From: Wukongibacter sp050859025
GTDB taxonomy: Bacteria; Bacillota; Clostridia; Peptostreptococcales; Caminicellaceae
Direction of reading: 5' to 3'
NCBI RefSeq assembly: GCF_050859025.1
Contig: NZ_CP138200.1
Span: forward strand, 2,976,001-3,040,000
Length of the DNA: 64,000 nucleotides
In this document: positions 42,926-51,679 of the stretch, piece after piece
How the letters are laid out: the number at the start of each line of letters is the position of its first letter
Position numbering within the stretch: position 1 is the first letter of the stretch
The notes under the pieces: model-generated
Told to the model about the DNA's origin: nothing
The model's database searches: none
What the model saw: the letters and a program-made list of their open reading frames with translations, nothing else
Position numbers and translations under genes: made by a program

Positions 42926-44491
42926 GGGTCAGACCAGCTAGTAACAGTCAAGAGTTTTCAAAAAATTTTTTTATAATTTTTAAAACAAGATTTTGGGCAT
43001 GCCAAATAAACCAATTGGAAGCACGAACAATTGGCTAAATACCTTGTTTATGGCCCTATGCTACAATCTTAAGTAATTTCTTATTATATTTCTTTATATG
43101 CTCCTTTGGAGTTCTAATTTCATATTCTTTATTGTCCCTTAGAACTGCAAATATTATATTCGTCATCTTTCTCATTATTGCACCAAGTGCTGATTTCTTA
43201 GATTTAGAAATGAGTTTTTTCTCATAGTATTCTCTTAATACTGGATTAATAGCTTCTCCTTTGTTATTACGTCTTATAGCAGCCACTGCTACTACGAAGA
43301 GTACTCTTCTAGCTATAGAGGAGCCTCTTTTCGACATGGAAATTTTAGTTCCTTTAAAATTACCTGATTCTTTGACACATGGATCTACTCCAAAGTAAGC
43401 AACCAATTGTTTTGGTTTTCTAAAGGCCTTAAAATCACCGATCTCAGCCATTAATGTTACTGAGGTAATAAATCCAATACCTGTTATTGATTCAATTAAT
43501 TTTATTTGTTTCACAAAATCTTCATTCTTATATTTATCAAGATATGATTTGATCTTATTTTCGATATCTGTTAATCTTTTTTCAATAGTTTCAATCATGT
43601 CAAGTTTTGAATCAATAAGGTAATATGATGCATCTAGCTGATGGCTAAATGTTATTGCTATTTTTGCAGCATTAATAAGTTTTTTATAGCTTTTTTCAGC
43701 TGCTTCTTTACCTCTTTTAGCATGGCTAGATATGAATTCAATAACTTTATACTTTGGCACCTTAAGTATCATCTTTGGTGTTTTAAAGGTTCTAAGAATA
43801 GCCCTGGATGTTTTTCCCACTGTATTTGAAAAAACACTGCTGTAACCAGGAAATACTAATGCAAGCTCTTTAGTTAGTTGATTAAGAAAAACTGTTCTAG
43901 TATCTACCATGCGGTGGTAATCTCTAGTTAAAGCCCTGATGTTAAGCATAAGATCTGCTGGTATCAAAGACACCTTTAAATCGTGAGTATATGCAGTCTT
44001 AGCTATTCTTTTAGCATCATTCTTATCACTTTTCACTTTCCTTATCCCTTGATTTTGTTAGAATCAGTAATGAGGGGATTTAGGATATACACCTCAAATC
44101 CTGCTTCTTTGAGATGGCAAAAGAGTGGAATGTGGTAGATTCCTGTGGATTCGAGAAAGATTTTAGCCTTTAATGAATTCACCTCTTCTGCCTTTTTAAC
44201 TGCATTAACTAGATAGTTAAGTGAATCTAAACAGCTGTGATCAATTCTTATGAAGTTCGATGCAGGCTTATGATCAGGTCCCAAAATCACCGCCCAACTT
44301 ACCTTTGAAGCCACATCAATTCCCACACTTAAAAAATCAAAATACCTAATAAAAATCACCCCTAATACAAATTTAAGCAAGAGCATCCATTTCATCTAGT
44401 GAGACATAACCTAGCGCGTTACACGGATATACCTAATCGGTTCCAACCAGCCAACTCATAAAATTCACTAAATGGATTAATTGTCTGACCC
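42926..44491 (-). mobile_element. IS110-family insertion element
   Basis: The two transposase pieces are enclosed by inverted GGGTCAGAC (42926-42934) and GTCTGACCC (44483-44491), giving about 1566 bp. The true tips are uncertain because IS110 elements often lack terminal repeats. The 5' non-coding side (44396-44491 and perhaps beyond) and the 3' non-coding side (42926-43055, with paired CCAATTGG/CAATTGG) are candidates for the bridge-RNA region. Confidence 0.6.
43056..44395 (-). pseudogene. IS110-type transposase, split by a frameshift
   Basis: N-terminal part (44395-44042) holds the DEDD start, SVGIDVASKVSWAVI, and FLESTGIYH. The C-terminal part (44036-43056, 326 residues) holds VKSDKNDAKRIA, the GIGFITSVTLMAEIGD / PKQLVAYFGVDP block and ISMSKRGSSIARRVL with the catalytic serine. 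The junction reads AACAAAATCAAGGGATAAGG on the reverse strand. Adding one A to the A-run (T-run at 44053-44056) restores NKNQGIRKVKSDKND without a stop. The loss looks accidental and should inactivate the recombinase. The exact start is unclear (AGGGGTG then ATTAGGTATTTT). Confidence 0.8.
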
Positions 44492-44786
44492 ACAGGTATT
44501 AAATCCAATAAGATTCTCCTAAGGCTTGATCATTTATCTCTCACAATATAGAGAATAATTTATGAACTAACTTTTGTCTATACCTGTTAACGTTCGCTAT
44601 TTATTTTGTATCACATAACAACTGTTGGTTGCTCTTGCTTAACCTTATTGTACTAGGCTAAACTTTATATGCATCTTTAAATTATGAAATAGCAGAAGGC
44701 CCAAAAATTTTAAGTCAGCAAAGGGGTTAGGAAAAGAAATTCATATTGAGCTTAGATAAAAACTAAGAGAATTGTAACAACTATAT

Positions 44787-44817
44787 AAAATTGTGTCATC
44801 GCTAGTGACACAATTTT
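44787..44817. terminator. 12-bp perfect hairpin
   Basis: AAAATTGTGTCA (44787-44798) and TGACACAATTTT (44806-44817), 7-base loop. It may end transcription from either side. Confidence 0.55.
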
Positions 44818-44830
44818 ACGGAAGACAGAG

Positions 44831-45013
44831 GGACGTCAGACCAATGTTATTGTAATCAATACTATAACCCATTTCATTTTGGCTTTGATTATTATAGTAA
44901 TTTATATGGAGAGTGTAGCGGTTTCACATTTAGAAATATTATATTTTGCATATATTATACTTGGAGGTTTGGTTGTTTTATCAGAATGGAAGTTACTAGA
45001 GTTTACTTTTTAA
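44831..45013 (+). pseudogene. C-terminal fragment of a membrane protein
   Basis: Open frame without start or ribosome site giving two hydrophobic segments (THFILALIIIVIYM and LYFAYIILGGLVVL) and a tail ending EWKLLEFTF. Unrecognised. It lies tail-to-tail with the kinase gene. Confidence 0.3.
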
Positions 45014-45027
45014 AGAAATGTGGAAGA

Positions 45028-46380
45028 CTATATCGTTGATTTTTTGTCTCTTTCTTTAAAAATAAACTGTTCGGAAAATAAAACGCTAATAGTAAACCAC
45101 TGATCTTCGTGGGAGCAAATCATAGTCCCGTGATATTTTGAAACAATAGAAGAAATAGATCCCATTCCAATACCGTGCCCTTCTTTTGTAGAAATAGGCA
45201 TGCCCCTATTATTGAATGCAACTTTATCATCAAAACGGTTCTTAACAATAATCCCTAGTTTTTGATCATAATATCTTGTAAAGATTTGAATTTCTTTACG
45301 ACCTTCTTTCTGATTATGACTTGCATTAATTGCGTTTTCCAATACATTAGCCAATAGGATTGCTATATCATTACTATTCCAAGGGAAATCTAGGGGGATA
45401 TCAATCTTTGAAGTAATATGGATATTTTCTTCTTCTGCTCTACTTATATAAACGAGCAAAGAGGAATTAATAATAGGGTTCTTACAAAAAATAATCGGTT
45501 TAGTGCTTTCTAAATCATCATTGAATTGTGCCAGAAGTAAGGAAGCAGAAGAAAGTTCTCCGTTATCAATCAGCGAGGACAAAATTTGAATATGATGGCG
45601 CATATCATGTCTAAGTATAGAGATTTTTTCATTATTTTCACGAATGGTTTCTGCTTGATGCTTAATGCCTTTTAACTGAGTGTGCAAAAGTTTATTTGTG
45701 GATTGAAGGGAGAGCTTTTCTTTTAACTCATTAAAATCAAGATTCACATATTTCCATGCGACCACTGTGGCAGCACCTGTAGCAAGTCTTGAAGTAAGCT
45801 TTTGCCAAGTACTAATCCAATTTTCATTCATTGTACTAATCACATTGCTAAAACACAATAAGACGGGTATTAACCAAATCATCTTCCAATGGTAGGCATT
45901 TTCCTGAGATATATTGAAAATAAAAGAATTTTTTAGAAACCGCCAAAGGGGATACGCGGTAATAGTTAATAATGCCGTATATATAAAGGTTTGCATTAAG
46001 ATTTGTTGGTGTGGTGCAATCGTATGAGCATATTGACTGAGTATAATAGCGGCAAAAGAATGAAGCACAAGAATATAGTTCGACTGCATGCCAAAGATAA
46101 AGGCATGTTGAAAGAACATTCCTCTAATAATCATACAGTTAATAAATAAATAGGTGAATGCGCCAAATGAAAGTAATGATTTATAAATAAGAGAATTAAT
46201 GACTGTATTTGTTATAATTACAAAAAAAAGGATGTTCTGAAATACAAAACAAATCATATAGCAGTAGATAAGCTGCTTTTTTTGTTTTCTTGTGACTTGT
46301 TTTGCAAAAGGAATATAACGTAAAATAATTCCTGGAATTTGTATCAATGTAATACAAAGAACAGTAATGAAGATTTCCAT
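45028..46380 (-). CDS. AgrC-like GHKL sensor histidine kinase
   Basis: 450 residues: six or seven N-terminal spans (1-210) with no extracellular domain, a coiled linker (215-250), the phospho-acceptor region SILRHDMRHHIQIL with H258, and an HATPase of the GHKL type (LLANVLENAINASHN, then KEGHGIGMGSISSIV). This is the AgrC/ComD/BlpH plan for sensing exported peptides. ATG 46380 on the reverse strand has GAGGGAC nearby. The LytTR regulator gene lies just upstream (75 bases), so they form one operon. Regulated promoters with matching direct repeats occur on the opposite side. Confidence 0.9.
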   Translation of the reverse strand: MEIFITVLCITLIQIPGIILRYIPFAKQVTRKQKKQLIYCYMICFVFQNILFFVIITNTVINSLIYKSLLSFGAFTYLFINCMIIRGMFFQHAFIFGMQSNYILVLHSFAAIILSQYAHTIAPHQQILMQTFIYTALLTITAYPLWRFLKNSFIFNISQENAYHWKMIWLIPVLLCFSNVISTMNENWISTWQKLTSRLATGAATVVAWKYVNLDFNELKEKLSLQSTNKLLHTQLKGIKHQAETIRENNEKISILRHDMRHHIQILSSLIDNGELSSASLLLAQFNDDLESTKPIIFCKNPIINSSLLVYISRAEEENIHITSKIDIPLDFPWNSNDIAILLANVLENAINASHNQKEGRKEIQIFTRYYDQKLGIIVKNRFDDKVAFNNRGMPISTKEGHGIGMGSISSIVSKYHGTMICSHEDQWFTISVLFSEQFIFKERDKKSTI

Positions 46381-46454
46381 ATTTGTTAGTCCCTCATTTT
46401 ATGTTAGTGTAAAGCGATACATCTTTTTATATTAATAAGGAGTATTGCTTAAAT

Positions 46455-47183
46455 TCATTGCTTGTGAATAAAATACATCATATATTTTTTCATGACTGAA
46501 GCTCTTTTTCTTCTGCTAATAGGGAGTTTTTCTCCGGATTTTAAAATGAAATCTGAATTTGTAGGGGCATTAATATAGTCCATGTTCACAATAATACTAC
46601 GGAAACACTCTATAAAGCGGTTATCGGAAAGGAAATTATCTTTATAGTCACTATATTGTCCTAGAATCTTTAATACTTTATCAGTAAGGTGAACATATAC
46701 AGTTCGATTATTACAATCAATATATAAGATGTTTTTATAATATAGATATATGGAGTCGAAGTCGGTTGAAACAGTAATACCTGCATTGTCCAGTTCTAGT
46801 TTACTAACAACATAATTCATGGCGCTATAAAAGTGTGCAATATGGTTTTCTATTGGTTTTATAATATATCCTACAGCATGCACATCGTAGCCGTCTAAAA
46901 GGTGATCATTACTGGTAGTAAAAAAAATAATACTACAATTCTTATCTAAGGTGGAAATTTGTTTGGCTACGTCAATTCCTGTTACTTTATCCATATAAAT
47001 ATCTAGAAAGACAAGCTCATATTGACCGGGAGTATATTTTTTTAAGAAAGCTTCCCCACTTTCAAATTCTACAAAATTAGGAGAAACATCATATAAATCT
47101 TTTTTTGCTTCAAAATATGTATTTACAAGATGGCAAATCAAATTACGATCATCTTCCATATCATCAACAATTGCAATTTCCAT
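46455..47183 (-). CDS. LytTR-family response regulator (AgrA-like)
   Basis: 242 residues: receiver domain with DD (7-8), phospho-acceptor D61 in VFLDIYMDK and a K region near YIIKPIE, then a LytTR DNA-binding domain (about 135-240) with ILYIDCNNRTVYVHL and FIECFRSIIVNMDYI. LytTR proteins bind paired direct repeats one to two turns apart upstream of -35. Three such repeat pairs (47280, 48124, 49513) lie nearby. The reverse-strand ATG at 47183 has GGAGG upstream. Probable activator of the small-protein genes to its right. Confidence 0.92.
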   Translation of the reverse strand: MEIAIVDDMEDDRNLICHLVNTYFEAKKDLYDVSPNFVEFESGEAFLKKYTPGQYELVFLDIYMDKVTGIDVAKQISTLDKNCSIIFFTTSNDHLLDGYDVHAVGYIIKPIENHIAHFYSAMNYVVSKLELDNAGITVSTDFDSIYLYYKNILYIDCNNRTVYVHLTDKVLKILGQYSDYKDNFLSDNRFIECFRSIIVNMDYINAPTNSDFILKSGEKLPISRRKRASVMKKYMMYFIHKQ

Positions 47184-47279
47184 ATTAAGTCCTCCAAAAT
47201 CATAGTAACATCTAAATTTATTATACTATAAGAAATATTTTATTACTATAGATATATAGGACAATACTATTTTTTCACT

Positions 47280-47349
47280 ACCACTGGGTCGTAATAAGAA
47301 TCGCTGGGTTTTAATATATTGAAAATGTTTTTTGGATATGAAATAATAT
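47280..47349 (+). promoter_or_regulatory. LytTR-type direct repeat and promoter A
   Basis: ACCACTGGGTC (47280-47290) and ATCGCTGGGTT (47300-47310), period 20. TTGAAA (47319-47324) follows 39 bases after the first repeat start, and a weak -10 (AATAAT/TAATAT, 47342-47349) lies after it. It lies in the gap between the regulator and the forward small-protein genes. Confidence 0.65.
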
Positions 47350-47403
47350 GCTGAAAAAGATAATTATGATTTTAAGCTAATTAAGTTAATAAGGAGAAAG
47401 TCA

Positions 47404-47547
47404 ATAGTTTAAAAAATCACATATAGAATAGTTATAATCATATTAATGTTTTCTAATAATATTTTTGCAAACGAAATATATCCGTATATAGATAATATAG
47501 ATAAATTTTTCTTTGAAAAACTATGGTTATATGAAAGGGTATTATAG
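47404..47547 (+). pseudogene. remnant of a small secreted peptide gene
   Basis: AAGGAG (47391-47396) is followed, with one base too many in an A-run, by SLKKITYRIVIIILMFSNN and IFANEIYPYIDNIDK, a typical short signal peptide with cleavage after IFA. The frame ends at 47547. The only in-frame ATG (47446) lies inside the hydrophobic core. It is the first coding segment downstream of promoter A and could be a decayed signal-peptide or bacteriocin-like gene. Confidence 0.4.
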
Positions 47548-47669
47548 AAAAGTGCAATTATGATTAGTAATCTTATAGATAATCTGTTATAAGATTAGTG
47601 GTAAATATATGCGAATTTAAGTAAAATTTGAAAGTTACAAATCCATATGAAAGAGGGAAGAAGAAAGTT

Positions 47670-47867
47670 ATGAAAACTAGACGAACAGCATTGATTTTAT
47701 CCATTTTTTTAGGAGAACTTGGTATTGATCGGTTTTATCTTGGGTATATTGGAACAGGGATTTTAAAGTTAGTTACCGGAGGTGGTATTGGTATTTGGTA
47801 TATTTTTGACATGATACAAATTGCTAGAGGAAAAATGACAACAAAAGATGGTCAGCCTCTTATGTAA
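47670..47867 (+). CDS. TM2-domain small membrane protein
   Basis: 65 residues from ATG 47670: basic start, span 1 (TALILSIFLGELGIDRFYLG), the family motif G.DRFYLGY, and span 2 (GGGIGIWYIFDMIQIARG). These are the hallmarks of the TM2 domain (PF05154), a two-helix protein of unknown role. GAGGGAAG precedes the ATG; a longer frame from TTG 47628 has no site. It lies on the strand driven by the LytTR-type promoter A. Confidence 0.8.
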   Translation: MKTRRTALILSIFLGELGIDRFYLGYIGTGILKLVTGGGIGIWYIFDMIQIARGKMTTKDGQPLM

Positions 47868-47965
47868 TATACTCCTTTTCTATAAAGAATGATATAAATA
47901 CATTTAATTTATAAAGTTTTATAAGCGCGAATACATAAAAAACTAAAAAAGTAAGGAGAAGGTTT

Positions 47966-48103
47966 ATGGAATTCTTTAACAGATTCAAAGAGTTAGTCAA
48001 AGATTTAATAAAAAAATATAATGAGATTCAAACAGATGATATCATAGATGATGACATTGATACGAGTAATGACTATGATGATGACTTTGATTTTGATGAT
48101 TGA
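47966..48103 (+). CDS. 45-residue protein with amphipathic head and acidic tail
   Basis: AAGGAG (47953-47958) and ATG 47966. The first half (MEFFNRFKELVKDLIKKYNE) forms an amphipathic basic helix; the second half is almost only D/I/S/N (ends DDDFDFDD). The head resembles that of the next gene's product (MGLFNKFKQGAEDL). Unknown family. It sits 18 bases before the second LytTR-type site, so it ends the transcript from promoter A. Confidence 0.6.
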   Translation: MEFFNRFKELVKDLIKKYNEIQTDDIIDDDIDTSNDYDDDFDFDD

Positions 48104-48123
48104 TGATAGAAGTATTTCTTAAT

Positions 48124-48191
48124 ACCACTGAGTTAAAATAATCACCACTGAGTTAAAATCTATTGAAAATTAATTTTGAATTTGTTATATT
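48124..48191 (+). promoter_or_regulatory. LytTR-type direct repeat and promoter B
   Basis: ACCACTGAGTT at 48124-48134 and again, identical, at 48144-48154. TTGAAA (48163-48168), 17 bases, TATATT (48186-48191). This is the best of the three sites. Confidence 0.75.
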
Positions 48192-48248
48192 TTATTAAGA
48201 TTTTAAAGTCTATTCAGCTTTTGAATAAAAGGATAGGGAGGAATGGTC

Positions 48249-48656
48249 ATGGGACTATTTAATAAGTTTAAACAGGGAGCAGAAGATTTAGTAAAAGGAT
48301 ATGATAAAGTCAAATTAAATAAAAAATTGACATATGAAGAATTACTAGAAATTATGCAGGAAGGCTCATATCCTTGTGGAAAGCCAGACATTATAGGGAA
48401 AGGAATAATGAAATGTATTAGGTTTCCTGCGGTTGATAAGTACTTAATTCAAGTGGCAGTTACTGGAAAAACCATCACAATTTCAAAGATTTATAGTGGA
48501 GTAGGAGGATTTGTAAAAGAGGTTGCAGGAGATGTAGCAACAGATGGTTGGTATTCTGCTGTAAATGGAGAAAATATAGACTTAAATAGAATGACTAGAA
48601 TTATAGGAGAAGAGCTTAGTAAGTTGTTAGAAGCTAAAGGATTACTGAAAAAATAG
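48249..48656 (+). CDS. 135-residue protein of unknown function
   Basis: Start ATG 48249 after GGGAGG (48237-48242 region); ATG 48243 is too close. An amphipathic N-terminal helix (MGLFNKFKQGAEDLVKGYDK) is followed by a compact domain with two cysteines (SYPCGKPDIIGKGIMKCIRF) and a beta-rich part (YLIQVAVTGKTITISKIYSG), then a C-terminal helix. No signal peptide. Promoter B lies directly upstream. Not recognised; its head shares the FNxFK pattern with the 45-residue protein. Confidence 0.7.
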   Translation: MGLFNKFKQGAEDLVKGYDKVKLNKKLTYEELLEIMQEGSYPCGKPDIIGKGIMKCIRFPAVDKYLIQVAVTGKTITISKIYSGVGGFVKEVAGDVATDGWYSAVNGENIDLNRMTRIIGEELSKLLEAKGLLKK

Positions 48657-48667
48657 GTGGGACAATT

Positions 48668-48957
48668 ATGAAGGAAAATGTATTATCTTTAATAATATTA
48701 ATGATAGTAGCTGTGACTTTATCTGCTTGCAAAAGGTCGGAACAGCTGACATCACAGATAAGAATCTAACAGATATGGATAATGAAGAGAGCGCACCTAG
48801 TTTTTCAGATGTAGTTAAGGATATAGAAGGTAATACAGATTATGAAGAAAGTTATAGTAAGGATGATACATGGGCAATTTATTGGTATTTATGCGGCAGT
48901 GATCTAGAAAGTAATGGTGGTGTTGCAACTATAGACTTACACGAATGGAGAGATTAG
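48668..48957 (+). pseudogene. frameshifted and truncated clostripain-family (C11) lipoprotein
   Basis: ATG 48668 encodes a lipoprotein signal peptide (SLIILMIVAVTLSAC) and then stops after 33 codons. The shifted frame continues KVGTADITDKNLTDMD ... DDTWAIYWYLCGSDLESN then GGVATIDLHE, the N-terminal block of C11 peptidases. One A lost from TGCAAAAGG (about 48729-48734) explains the shift. It stops at 48957, before the catalytic His and Cys, so no protease can be made. Confidence 0.65.
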
Positions 48958-49063
48958 TTATTTAACTGAATAGGATTTATTTGAAAGAGAGGATAAAATT
49001 GAACTTTATAATCCTTTTTTAATATAAATAATCAAATATCAATATAAAAGAGGAGAGAAAAAA

Positions 49064-49405
49064 ATGAAAAAAATGAAAGTTTTAATAATGGGATTTGTAA
49101 TGGTGATAGCACTGTCACTAACAGCATGTGGAGGCGGTATATCCGATGAAACATGGAATAAGCTTCAAGACGATTATACACAGCTAGTGGAAATGCACAA
49201 TAAGGTTGTTGATTATTGTGAAGCAAATGACTTAGTTGATTCTATGCAGGAAGTACTAAATACGAGTGCAGATATTATTAATGAAGCTGGGGAAACAGAA
49301 AGAGAAGACCTAGATAAGGAATCTGCTCAAGCGATGATTGATGATCTCGAAGCGAGCATTGAATCTTATAATGGAACAATGAAAGTTCTGGGGATTGAAC
49401 AATAG
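49064..49405 (+). CDS. 113-residue lipoprotein of unknown function
   Basis: The signal peptide ends in the lipobox LTAC (about 19-22), followed by a Gly-rich linker and a helical, acidic domain (ETWNKLQDDYTQLVEMHNKV ... IESYNGTMKVLG). It would be anchored on the outer face of the membrane. AGGAGAG precedes ATG 49064. It lies between promoters B and C. Its family is not recognised; coiled-coil character is likely. Confidence 0.75.
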   Translation: MKKMKVLIMGFVMVIALSLTACGGGISDETWNKLQDDYTQLVEMHNKVVDYCEANDLVDSMQEVLNTSADIINEAGETEREDLDKESAQAMIDDLEASIESYNGTMKVLGIEQ

Positions 49406-49512
49406 TTTGGTGTTGGAAATAAAGATTGAATAGAAAAAATAAAGCGGAGGAGAAATCTCTCTGCTGTTTTTTAATGTGTAAAATAAAATCATTGCATATC
49501 CAAGATGGGATT

Positions 49513-49579
49513 ACCACTGGGTTCAAATAATGACTACTCAGTTAAAAATCATTGAAAAATCCATTTTATTTTTTATAAT
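49513..49579 (+). promoter_or_regulatory. LytTR-type direct repeat and promoter C
   Basis: ACCACTGGGTT (49513-49523) and ACTACTCAGTT (49533-49543), period 20. TTGAAA (49552-49557) lies again 39 bases after the first repeat start, then 16 bases and TATAAT (49574-49579). Confidence 0.7.
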
Positions 49580-49587
49580 AAATTATA

Positions 49588-50157
49588 TTGAGGAGACGGA
49601 AAAGAAGAAAAAATAGGCAAAGAGTATATAGCATTTCTGCAAAGGGAATAGCCATAGACCAAGTAGCAAAAGCCCTAGGTGTTCAAAAATACGATCTAAA
49701 AGAAGTTCAGGTAGAAATTAAAATCAATCTGGTAGACCAAAAAGCGTCAGAAGTCATCAAATAAAAAGCAAAAGAAAACCAAAGTGAGATTTTAACCATC
49801 TCTGTAGACTTTACCCTAACAGTCAAAACAATCTTAGACACAGGAGAAGAAAAAGAAGTCACAATTTCTCGTTTCTCGCAATACACAGAAATCTACGAAA
49901 AAGATGGCAAATACTTTGCAAAAATAAAAAAACTAGGAGATTCCACCTACACCGTGGTTAGTCATAATATCACCGTGGCTTTAGTAGAAAACCACTGGGT
50001 AAAAGACGCAGTCAATGACTTAGCCTATGCCATCACTATAGCAGCAGACTACAGAATCATAAAAGGATACGAAGACGGTAGCTTTAGACCCAATGGAAAA
50101 ATCACAAGAGAAGAAGCAATGATCATAAGGAATTTACTAAAAATCAAAATACAATAA
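49588..50157 (+). pseudogene. fragment of an S-layer-homology (SLH) surface protein
   Basis: Frame from TTG 49588 with an in-frame TAA at 49762-49764. It reads SISAKGIAIDQVAKALGV, an all-beta domain, and then an SLH repeat, HWVKDAVNDLAYAITIAAD then YRIIKGYEDGSFRPNGKITREEA, the wall-anchoring unit. Codons end in C far more often (ATC, ACC, GCC) than in the neighbours, pointing to foreign origin. The N-terminal ectodomain is missing and the left junction falls just after promoter C, so it was probably captured there by recombination. Confidence 0.7.
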
Positions 50158-50185
50158 TATTGACAGAAGTAAAGAAATTGAACAG

Positions 50186-51670
50186 ATGATTAAGTTCTGT
50201 GATGAAATAGAAGATTATGAATACTACTTCTGTTGTACAGGTTATGAGGATTACTCCGACGGCTATTGGGATTCAGATTGGATCTATGAATATAGTGATC
50301 TACAAGGAATAGGCAGAAAACTGGAAGAAGCTTTTTTATTAGCTGAAAGCCTTGTCTATGAAAAATGCTATAGTGAAGTAGATGAGTTATATGATAGATT
50401 GATTTCTTTAGAGATTTTTGCATATTACGAGGATGCAGAAGAAATGCTGGATGAAGGACTTAGCATTGTAGATGCTGTTAATGAAAAACTAATAAATATT
50501 GATCTTATGGATGTTTGCAGCCATATTCTTTATACAATTTTTCAAGCGAAAACAGGGAATAAATGTATTTTATCAATGTATCATGTATTTCATAATGAGG
50601 CTTTTAGAGAGGTACCACTGGAAAGTATGTTTTCTGTAGGTTCTGAGCCTATTAATGAAATCGATGAATTTATGACAGCTTTTTATAAGTTTTTAATGAC
50701 TAAAAAGGGATCTTTAGAATCTAGGCTACTAAAAGAAACAATTCCTTATATTAAAGAGGATGGAATTAAAATTGCAAGAGAAGCAGCAACAATATACCCA
50801 AGTATTTATTATGAGTTATGTATGGAAGCACTAATGGAAAAACAATTTGAAAAGGTTATTGAAATAGGTGAAGATGCACTGAAATATATACCATCAAAGT
50901 TGATTATGCGTAGCAAAATTGCGTATATAACAGCAAATGCCTATAGAAAGAAAAGCGATAATATAGGATATAAAAAATGTTTTATTGAAGGGTTTATTTC
51001 TAACTCATCACCAGTTAATTTCCTAAGCCTTTTTACAGTGTGCAATGTGTCTGAGATCAAGGAAGTATTTGGTAAGATGAAAAACAGTTCAATACAAATG
51101 GACAGACAGCACGATTTTGTGACATCTGAATTATCGGTGAATAATATATCATATATGAATAAATCTATTATTAGATTTTTTAGTGGTGAATACAACCATA
51201 TAAAAAGAGACTGTATTGTTGATAAAAAATATCTTGGATGGAGCAACTCGTTAAAAGGCTTGAGTATTCCGTTGTTTCTAATTCTACTTGAAAATGGAAA
51301 TAAAGACTTTAAAGCAAAGAATAAGATTGTTGAAAATATTAAGTTGAGATTAGGAATATATTCAGAATTACAATTTACACCTGATTTTGAAGAAATGATT
51401 TTATACTGGAAAACCAAGATGCCATTAATAGATAGCAAGAAAGAATATATTGAATGGATTCAAGATGAAGTGGATAAAAGGGTAGAAGGTGTTGTTGGCG
51501 GTGGCTATCGTAAAAGTTATCACAAAGGTGCAGAACTAATTGTTTATTTGGGACAGGTTTTAGAGTCGAATGGAGAAAAGGGAGCTACCATGAGACTTGT
51601 TGATAAATATAAGAAGATTTATTCAAGGAAGAGAGCATTTAAATCTGAGCTAAATGATTTGTTGTCCTAA
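50186..51670 (+). CDS. 5'-truncated SWIM-zinc-finger-associated protein (uncertain)
   Basis: 494 residues, soluble, helical repeats throughout with an acidic start (EIEDYEYYFCCTGYEDYSD). The C-terminal MRLVDKYKKIYSRKRAFKSEL matches the end of bacterial SWIM zinc-finger family proteins of unknown function, whose N-terminal finger is missing here. The frame is open upstream of ATG 50186 (RSKEIEQ) into the SLH fragment and no ribosome site is seen, so it looks like the 3' part of a larger gene cut at about 50160. It could still be expressed from fusion transcripts. Confidence 0.5.
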   Translation: MIKFCDEIEDYEYYFCCTGYEDYSDGYWDSDWIYEYSDLQGIGRKLEEAFLLAESLVYEKCYSEVDELYDRLISLEIFAYYEDAEEMLDEGLSIVDAVNEKLINIDLMDVCSHILYTIFQAKTGNKCILSMYHVFHNEAFREVPLESMFSVGSEPINEIDEFMTAFYKFLMTKKGSLESRLLKETIPYIKEDGIKIAREAATIYPSIYYELCMEALMEKQFEKVIEIGEDALKYIPSKLIMRSKIAYITANAYRKKSDNIGYKKCFIEGFISNSSPVNFLSLFTVCNVSEIKEVFGKMKNSSIQMDRQHDFVTSELSVNNISYMNKSIIRFFSGEYNHIKRDCIVDKKYLGWSNSLKGLSIPLFLILLENGNKDFKAKNKIVENIKLRLGIYSELQFTPDFEEMILYWKTKMPLIDSKKEYIEWIQDEVDKRVEGVVGGGYRKSYHKGAELIVYLGQVLESNGEKGATMRLVDKYKKIYSRKRAFKSELNDLLS

Positions 51671-51679
51671 CTTGACACC

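Noticed and set aside
43056..44395. Programmed frameshift in the IS110 transposase
   Set aside because: No slippery heptamer or stimulator; restoring one A gives the family sequence, and IS110 recombinases are normally one frame.
50941..51438. 165-codon reverse ORF inside the SWIM-type gene
   Set aside because: Antisense shadow with low-complexity translation.
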